From contig NZ_OU963893.1 of the NCBI RefSeq assembly GCF_918797525.1, positions 1,488,001-1,552,000 on the forward strand: a DNA stretch of 64,000 nt. The letters run 5' to 3'. The notes beneath the pieces were generated by a model, which did not search any database, was not told the DNA's origin, and was given only the letters and a program-made list of their open reading frames with translations. The position numbers were made by a program, and so were the translations under genes. Origin of the DNA: an unidentified bacterial endosymbiont (GTDB lineage Bacteria > Pseudomonadota > Gammaproteobacteria > Enterobacterales > Enterobacteriaceae). This document shows, piece after piece, positions 58,851 through 64,000 of the stretch (the first letter of the stretch is position 1; the number at the start of each line of letters is the position of its first letter).

Positions 58851-59525
58851 ATGAGCGACAAACCGCTGTGGGAAATCGATGCATTGCTGCAAGACACCTG
58901 GCTGCAAACCATTAGTCTGCGCCACGGCCCCTCTTTTCACGATGGAGAAGGACGGGTGTTGTGGGAACGCTGCGTAGAAGATGTGGAGCGTGTTCAGGAG
59001 AGGCTTAAAGCCGCAGGAATGAGTGATGACAACTGCCAACATATCCTTTATGCGCAATGCGCCCTTCTTGATGAAGCTGTAAAGGGGCGTGGAGTCGAAG
59101 ATGATGCCTTCATACAGTGGTATGACACATCGCTGCAGGAACATTTTGCCGGAACAGGGGATGTGGGTAATAAGCTTTGTAACCGTATGCGGGAGGTTTT
59201 ACATGAGCCTGCGCCGGATATCGCGGTGCTGATCTGTTTTCACCGCGTCATGATGCTGGGTTTTCTGGGCGTTTACCGTTCACTCAACGATCCGCAGAGA
59301 AAGAAACTGGTTGATGCTTTGAACGTACTGGTTCCGCCGTTTACTTATCCGCAGACGCATCCCGTGCTCGCTGACGTACCGGCTGGCCGGGGAGCAAGGG
59401 GGATATTGTTCAGCTGGCCGGCATGCGTCCTGTTCAGCGTTCTGCTGCTGGTAGCGCTATGGTATGGGCTGGACCTCTGGCTGGATCGGACGCTGAGCGC
59501 TCTGTTGTCAGGAGTAAAAAAATGA
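58851..59525 (+). CDS. tssL: type VI secretion protein TssL (DotU family, short form), orphan
   Basis: TssL is an inner-membrane component of the type VI secretion baseplate-membrane complex. The 224-residue protein is the short form: a cytoplasmic DotU domain (LLQDTWLQTISLRHG, ILYAQCALLDEAV, FHRVMMLGFLGVYR) and one C-terminal membrane anchor at about 185-205 (FSWPACVLFSVLLLVALWYG). It overlaps the next gene by four bases (ATGA). The rest of a T6SS (tssA-K, hcp, clpV, vgrG) is not here, so alone it cannot act. Confidence 0.9.
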   Translation: MSDKPLWEIDALLQDTWLQTISLRHGPSFHDGEGRVLWERCVEDVERVQERLKAAGMSDDNCQHILYAQCALLDEAVKGRGVEDDAFIQWYDTSLQEHFAGTGDVGNKLCNRMREVLHEPAPDIAVLICFHRVMMLGFLGVYRSLNDPQRKKLVDALNVLVPPFTYPQTHPVLADVPAGRGARGILFSWPACVLFSVLLLVALWYGLDLWLDRTLSALLSGVKK

Positions 59526-60784
59526 GTTCAGCACAGTACCGTCTGCTGGCACTATGGGCAATGCTCCTTACGGCCATCATTTGCTTTGCGTTTCTCCCGG
59601 TTTCCATGCTGGTTGCGCTTCTGCTGACGCTGAGCGTCTGGAGCCTTATTATTGGCTTTGCGGTCGGTCAACGTGATAAAGAACGGTCGGATATTGTGCT
59701 GGATAACCTGCCTGATGCGGCATATCGCCAGCCTGTGGTGCTGGTTTGCGGCGATTTAACCCATCCCTGGCCGCAAAATAGCCCCGTGTTGATCGTCAGC
59801 CAGGGATGCTGGATCAGGGTCGATAATCATCAGGATCTCGACCGCGTGGCTCGCCAGCTGCTGTGGCTTCGCCCTGAATGGGGGCCACAACTGTCGGTGA
59901 TGGTTGCCATTTGCCCTCAGCAGCACACGGATATGGCGCTGATGACCCGCCGTCTGCTCTCACTGCGCGGGCAAATCTGCCAGTTGCGCAAAGAAACAGG
60001 TCAATCCATTCCTTTGGTATTGAACGGGCAGGAGGGAAGCGCGATGACCAACGATGTACTGTGGCAGGCGGCGTTACCCGGTGAGGGCGTCTGGGTCTGG
60101 CGGGCATCTCAGGTATCATCATCTATTGCGTCGTGGGTTACCACGGGTGGCACCATGGCGATGCAACAACAGGTTCAGATGAATAGCCTGATGAGCTGGT
60201 TCTATCGACATGTCAAAGCCGTGTTTATCGATGCAACTACGGATATGCCTGTCGTTATGCCCACCGCCGTGCTCTGGGGGTTAATGCCACGCCTTGACGG
60301 CGCGCGCGATGGCTCCGTCTGGACCCGCTGGTTATCAGATCTGACAGCGTTGAACCGGGTGACGGGCTGGCAGCCAGCCAGTGAAGGGGCGACGAGCGCC
60401 TCGCTGCCCGACTTTATTCTCCCGCTACTCCCGGACAGTACTGGCCTGACGCCGCGTCAGCGCGTCAGGCGCTGTGCATTAAGTCTGTTCACTCTGGCAG
60501 GTGTCTTAGCCCTGCTCAGTAGCGCATGGAATAACCATGCCCTTATCCAGCGTATTGGCTTTGATATCGCCCACTATAACCGTATTCCCATGACCGACTA
60601 TGGCCCGAAAGCCGCTGCCGTATCGGTTCTGCGCCAGGATGCCGACCAGCTTAATAATTGGGCGCGCAACCCCGAGCCGCTGAGGATGAGTTTAGGGCTG
60701 TACCAGGGAGAGCGTCTGGTTATGCCGGTTCTGGAAGCTATCCGCACTTATGTACCGCCCCCGGTGCAGGAACCTGCGCCGTAA
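59522..60784 (+). CDS. T6SS OmpA-family protein, truncated (OmpA domain missing)
   Basis: A 420-residue protein resembling the N-terminal part of the OmpA-type proteins encoded just after tssL in Enterobacter/Citrobacter T6SS clusters. It has two N-terminal membrane segments (about 5-50), a cytoplasmic domain and a third span (VRRCALSLFTLAGVLALLSS near 330). The family normally continues after a proline-rich linker into a C-terminal OmpA peptidoglycan-binding domain; here the frame ends at PPPVQEPAP just before an ERIC element. GGAGT precedes the ATG. Without the OmpA domain it is likely non-functional. Confidence 0.75.
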   Translation: MSSAQYRLLALWAMLLTAIICFAFLPVSMLVALLLTLSVWSLIIGFAVGQRDKERSDIVLDNLPDAAYRQPVVLVCGDLTHPWPQNSPVLIVSQGCWIRVDNHQDLDRVARQLLWLRPEWGPQLSVMVAICPQQHTDMALMTRRLLSLRGQICQLRKETGQSIPLVLNGQEGSAMTNDVLWQAALPGEGVWVWRASQVSSSIASWVTTGGTMAMQQQVQMNSLMSWFYRHVKAVFIDATTDMPVVMPTAVLWGLMPRLDGARDGSVWTRWLSDLTALNRVTGWQPASEGATSASLPDFILPLLPDSTGLTPRQRVRRCALSLFTLAGVLALLSSAWNNHALIQRIGFDIAHYNRIPMTDYGPKAAAVSVLRQDADQLNNWARNPEPLRMSLGLYQGERLVMPVLEAIRTYVPPPVQEPAP

Positions 60785-60813
60785 TCTGTATTTTAAAGTG
60801 ATTTAAGCCTGTT

Positions 60814-60943
60814 TATATCCGTCATACTTCAAGTTGCATGTGCGTTGGCTGCACGCGTTCACCCCAGTCACGTACTTATGTACGCTCCCGGGGATTCACT
60901 CCCTTGCCGCCTCTCTGCAACTCGAATTATTTAGGGTATATCT
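60814..60943. repeat. ERIC (IRU) repeat element
   Basis: About 130 bases match the enterobacterial repetitive intergenic consensus: CCGTCATACTTCAAGTTGCA, then GTTCACCCCAGTCACGTACT and GGGGATTCAC, with terminal arms TATATCC... and ...GGGTATA. It begins 30 bases after the truncated T6SS gene. Confidence 0.9.
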
Positions 60944-61049
60944 ATTTTGGATTTTCACCTTCATGCGCAAAGCCATAGGCTGGATTATTTTTTTTCTAAA
61001 AAGAAAGATTGCTTCCTCTCTTTTAATCGTATGAAGAAACGGGACATGA

Positions 61050-61289
61050 GTGGTAAACCTGAATTACCCATATTGTAGTGCAACACGTAAAGTGTGGGTA
61101 AAGTATGATGGTTTTGGATATCAGTTGAATGGCTTTAGGCTCTGTTTCTTTAACAAATTACGACCATCGGTCTTTTACCTTAGGCTGCTTTTAATCGTGC
61201 CATTAATTGGTTTTTGTTTAACTGAGATATACGATGGCTTCTCCAGAATAGGAAACGGAATTCATTATTTTATCAGGGGAAACTCTTGA
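61050..61289 (+). CDS. small hypothetical membrane protein before the glycosyltransferase
   Basis: A 79-residue frame of unknown family. It has one hydrophobic segment at about residues 43-58 (VFYLRLLLIVPLIGFC). The GTG at 61050 lacks a strong ribosome binding site. Its stop overlaps the TTG start of the next gene, which suggests translational coupling. It may be a remnant rather than a functional gene. Confidence 0.4.
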   Translation: MVNLNYPYCSATRKVWVKYDGFGYQLNGFRLCFFNKLRPSVFYLRLLLIVPLIGFCLTEIYDGFSRIGNGIHYFIRGNS

Positions 61290-62752
61290 CTACGGTACGT
61301 TTAATTGGGTGGGTGAGCTTATATGCTTTCTTTTGGACCCTGGCAACAATCTATCTGGACCCTGCAGTTCCCTACGACGCCGTGGAAGCACTGAACTGGG
61401 CGCAAAATGCTGAGTGGGGATCACCGAAAAATCCCTGGCTGGTAGGTATGGTATGGCGTCCGGCACTCTGGTTTCCGGCGATCTCTTTAAGCGCTTACTG
61501 GTATATCACACATTTTCTGGCAATTGCTGTCGGGATGGCTGGTTGCTGGTTTCTCGCCAGATACCTCAGTAATAGTAACCGTCTGGCCTGGCTCGCGCTG
61601 TTCACTCTTAATCTGTCCGGAATCATCAACTTCGATATAATTAGTTATAATGATAACTATCTACTTGTTATGCTGTGGCCATGGATGACGCTGTTCTTCT
61701 TTATGGCGATAACTCGCCACCCTGCATGGTGGCTGCTATTTGCATTAACCGCCGGATTGGGAACAATGGCCAAATATTCGACACTGGCATTTGTAGGTGC
61801 GGTATGTATCGCGACACTGGTTGTACCAAAGATTCGGATGTGTTACCGGCAGCCAATATTCTATGTGGCGCTTCTTACTGGTTTCGCAATTATCGTTCCA
61901 AACTTCTTCTGGTTGCAGCAGCATGAATTCGCTGCGTTTAACTGGGTGGACTCACAGATAAGGCGGGAGTTCAATCCAGGGATATTTTTAAAGCTGCTCA
62001 CTATTTATTATCCGCTACTGGTTTTATGGTGGATATTGCGGTTGAAAAAAATTCAGCTCAGATGGCCAACCGAAACTAATACAAGCGTCCTGATATTGGT
62101 AGTCTTGCTACCTCAGGTATTGATTTGGTTGTGGTTTATGTTTCATCACGGAGGACGGCTGACGGAATGGCTTCAGCCTTTTTTCATACTGTCACCGGCA
62201 CTCGTTGTCGCCTGCGCCGTCCCCCCTGTGGCACAAACGTTAAGAGGTCCTGCTTTAGTACTCATGAGTACCGCTGTGTTGGTTCTGCTTGGATACAGCC
62301 TGGTTATGGCAACGAATGTGCGGGGGGCGGGGCAAAAAATGCGTTATATCATCCCGTTCAGCCTTGAAGTTGAGCAACTGTGGCAAAAGCGTTACGGTAC
62401 TCCTCTACGTTATGTAGGCGGGGAACACCTGGCTGAGTGGCTTACTTTTTATGCACCGTCCAGGCCCAAAATCATCACACCCTGGAGTAATAAAGTAAAA
62501 CCTAATATCTATAACGCTGATATCAGACTCTCCGACATACATCATTCGGGAGCATTACTCATCGGCAAGTCAGAGGATAATTGCACTCTCAGTTCGTTTA
62601 CTCATGTGCTAGCGCTGTGGCCGCAGCTGCGACTTGATGCTATAAGCAAGATAGCGATTACGGAGGATAACCAACATAGCAGTTATCCTGTCTGCATAGG
62701 GTTTATAAAACCGGTCACTGAAACAAAAAACGCTCCGGTATCGCCACAGTAA
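61286..62752 (+). CDS. ArnT/GT39-like membrane glycosyltransferase
   Basis: A 488-residue polytopic membrane protein of the dolichyl-phosphate-mannose / ArnT type (PMT_2-like). About ten to twelve membrane segments occupy the first 370 residues. The N-terminal loop has the family pattern YDAVEALNWAQNAEWGS with a conserved acidic residue, then a WRPALWFP segment. Such enzymes move a sugar from an undecaprenyl carrier onto O-antigen, teichuronic acid or lipid A on the periplasmic side, as in phage-type serotype conversion. The substrate is unknown. AGGGGA precedes the TTG start. It is AT-richer than the core genes. Confidence 0.75.
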   Translation: MTTVRLIGWVSLYAFFWTLATIYLDPAVPYDAVEALNWAQNAEWGSPKNPWLVGMVWRPALWFPAISLSAYWYITHFLAIAVGMAGCWFLARYLSNSNRLAWLALFTLNLSGIINFDIISYNDNYLLVMLWPWMTLFFFMAITRHPAWWLLFALTAGLGTMAKYSTLAFVGAVCIATLVVPKIRMCYRQPIFYVALLTGFAIIVPNFFWLQQHEFAAFNWVDSQIRREFNPGIFLKLLTIYYPLLVLWWILRLKKIQLRWPTETNTSVLILVVLLPQVLIWLWFMFHHGGRLTEWLQPFFILSPALVVACAVPPVAQTLRGPALVLMSTAVLVLLGYSLVMATNVRGAGQKMRYIIPFSLEVEQLWQKRYGTPLRYVGGEHLAEWLTFYAPSRPKIITPWSNKVKPNIYNADIRLSDIHHSGALLIGKSEDNCTLSSFTHVLALWPQLRLDAISKIAITEDNQHSSYPVCIGFIKPVTETKNAPVSPQ

Positions 62753-62860
62753 CTGCCTGTTTATAATGACTGCCCTGATCGCTGTGGAAGATTACTCCGA
62801 CGGGCTTGCCGTGCGTTTCAGCGCTTTCATGGTGCTGGTGAGAACCCCGGTTCTTTCATG
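62753..62860 (-). mobile_element. IS3-family transposase remnant
   Basis: On the reverse strand, two frames read ERTGVLTSTMKAL and then HGKPVGVIFHSDQGSHYKQA. The second is the DDE-region block (GVxFHSDQGSHYTS) of IS3-family OrfB. A one-base slip between them and no flanking coding sequence mark it as a dead fragment. Confidence 0.7.
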
Positions 62861-62953
62861 AGCGCCCATCTGGTAGCCTCTCTGAGGTGCCATTGTGGCA
62901 ATGCTTTTGCTCTGGCCGAACCGGGGCTGATGCCATGTAGTTCAAATACCTGA

Positions 62954-63145
62954 CTGCCTAATTCAGGCCGTCCGATCAATGGCGTTGGGGTAGGGCTCAA
63001 CGGTCTTCAGGTCATAGCAGGTATTTTGGTGATTGGAGCTTCCCTTGCGTCAGGGGCAATCATAGGGACAGCCTTTGGAGGCATGTTGGTTTTGCATGGA
63101 CTTAACGGTTTGCGAACCTTGTGTATGGCAAAACCGACAGCATAG
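62954..63145 (+). pseudogene. C-terminal fragment similar to DUF4225 proteins
   Basis: The frame from 62954 reads LPNSGRPINGVGVGLNGLQV, then a glycine/alanine-rich hydrophobic hairpin and GGMLVLHGLNGL, ending at 63145. The NGxxVxxNGxQVxAG...GG..MxxHGxNN pattern resembles DUF4225 proteins, found near secreted polymorphic toxins. There is no start codon in a good context and the rest of the gene is missing. Confidence 0.4.
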
Positions 63146-63592
63146 GGTTACTTAAACAGGGTTATGTTCGCGGTATCATATCAAGGAAATGAGTAGGAAA
63201 GCGCCATTCATTGAAGTCTACAATGACACATGGGTCATTAAGTCATTATCTGATACCTACAATGAATGACCATGCTTTTTCATGAACCTGTAAGCTTTAA
63301 ATGCAGGTTTCAAAGGTACGAATATATATATAAAATAACGAAACCTGCTACAGCGTAATTGAAGGCGCAACAAGGTTTTCTTGTGTACCACTGCAAATGG
63401 TATAAATGAGTCCTGCGAGAAAAATTGCTATTAATATCATGGCAAGCAGGAATTTTTTCTTTAACTGTGAAAGGCTGCTGGTTTTTTTTAGAAATAGTCC
63501 CTTACGCTAACGCTTGCGCATAAAATATATGCTTTGTAATTCCTATGAGAACTGAGCTTGTTAATTATTGGGTTCAGTTGAGGTGATATTTT
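63146..63592. other. non-coding remnant region
   Basis: About 450 AT-rich bases without an intact gene. On the reverse strand near 63355-63500 a frame encodes KKKFLLAMILIAIFLAGLIY and stops, a possible remnant of a small membrane protein, but no start with a ribosome binding site is evident. Confidence 0.4.
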
Positions 63593-63838
63593 TCAGTTTC
63601 CATCATTCTTCGTGAAGTTAATGCTGTTCTCACCGAACCGCTGCCTGGCTTCTGATAACGTGACCTCAGGATACACACCGAGTGCAAGAATCTTTTGTTT
63701 GCTACCAAAGCGATACTGAAAACGCCAGTATTTGGAACCGTTTGGGGTAATCAAAAGATGTATACCATTACCGTCTGTCATTTTGACGGGCTTCACAGCA
63801 GCCTTCGCATTCCTTACCTTTAACTCAGTGAGCGGCAT
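63593..63838 (-). pseudogene. P4-type tyrosine integrase, N-terminal fragment
   Basis: An 81-residue frame starting MPLTELKVRNAKAAVKPVKM, the N-terminal arm-binding (DUF4102) domain of P4-type integrases, with YWRFQYRFGSKQKILALGVY and TLSEARQR. The frame then turns to unrelated residues and stops, so the core-binding and catalytic (RHRY) domains are missing. It marks a decayed genomic island. Confidence 0.85.
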
Positions 63839-64000
63839 AGTAAAAATCCTCGGCTGATGGTATCTGCATTATCGAACCAAACATACCAGCAATTGTACCA
63901 ACATGGCACTGTGGATTTTGTGAGACTACTGGAGACGCGGGTGGACTATGAAGCTGAGTTAACTAACTGAATAGATTAAATAAAGTGGACGTTGAGAGAC
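63839..64000. other. window end, nothing recognised
   Basis: Upstream of the integrase fragment. No gene, tRNA or attachment site is visible; a tRNA target (argW in other enterobacteria) could lie beyond the window edge. Confidence 0.4.

Noticed and set aside
58851..63838. Possible prophage
   Set aside because: No phage structural, replication or lysis genes; only a truncated P4-type integrase and IS scraps.

Overview
The window is a stretch of enterobacterial chromosome. Gene order, near-identical protein sequences and the presence of ipdC (indolepyruvate decarboxylase) point to Enterobacter (E. cloacae complex) or a close relative such as Lelliottia or Leclercia. Relative to E. coli K-12 it reads as the reverse complement of the dapE-to-lpxP segment, interrupted by strain-specific insertions.

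Layout. 1-16.5 kb: ypfN (cut by the window edge), dapE, yffB, the micro-gene ypfM, the RND pump acrD, nudK, ypfG, the transketolase/transaldolase pair tktB-talA, maeB, amiA-hemF, ypeA and yfeY. 16.5-23.2 kb: the DyP peroxidase yfeX, then the sulfate/thiosulfate uptake operon cysPUWA with cysM and pdxK. 23.2-25.2 kb: an AT-rich islet inserted between pdxK and crr. It carries an ORF with an IpaH/SspH-like leucine-rich-repeat start, a second unknown ORF in the same frame after one TGA, and an internally deleted IS4-family transposase. 25.2-36.5 kb: ptsHI-crr, cysK, cysZ, zipA (frameshifted), ligA (central third of foreign composition), ypeB, yfeH/yfeR, a FlxA-like gene and a Lys/Val/Val/Val tRNA cluster. 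36.7-43 kb: gltX, yfeC-yfeD, two tRNA-Ala genes, the phosphodiesterase pdeA (yfeA) and nupC. 43.1-45.5 kb: an IS66-family element with imperfect inverted repeats and an 8-bp target duplication, lying in the nupC-mntH intergenic region. 45.7-58.2 kb: mntH, ypeC, an aldo/keto reductase, ipdC, yfeO, glk, the pyruvate-sensing pair ypdAB, alaC, the micro-gene ypdK and lpxP. 58.2-64 kb: a decayed accessory zone with an orphan type VI secretion gene (tssL), a T6SS OmpA-family gene lacking its OmpA domain, an ERIC element, an ArnT-like glycosyltransferase, IS3 and DUF4225-like scraps and a truncated P4-type integrase.

Functionally the core genes cover sulfur assimilation to cysteine (cysPUWA, cysM, cysK, cysZ), the sugar phosphotransferase system, non-oxidative pentose phosphate metabolism, malate, pyruvate and alanine metabolism (maeB, ypdAB, alaC), cell division and replication (zipA, ligA) and envelope functions (acrD, amiA, lpxP, yfeY).

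The points most worth a second look are the islet between pdxK and crr, the mosaic ligA, the frameshift in the normally essential zipA together with a homopolymer frameshift in the IS66 transposase, and the decayed T6SS/glycosyltransferase island at the right end. No CRISPR array, complete prophage or complete new defence system was found.
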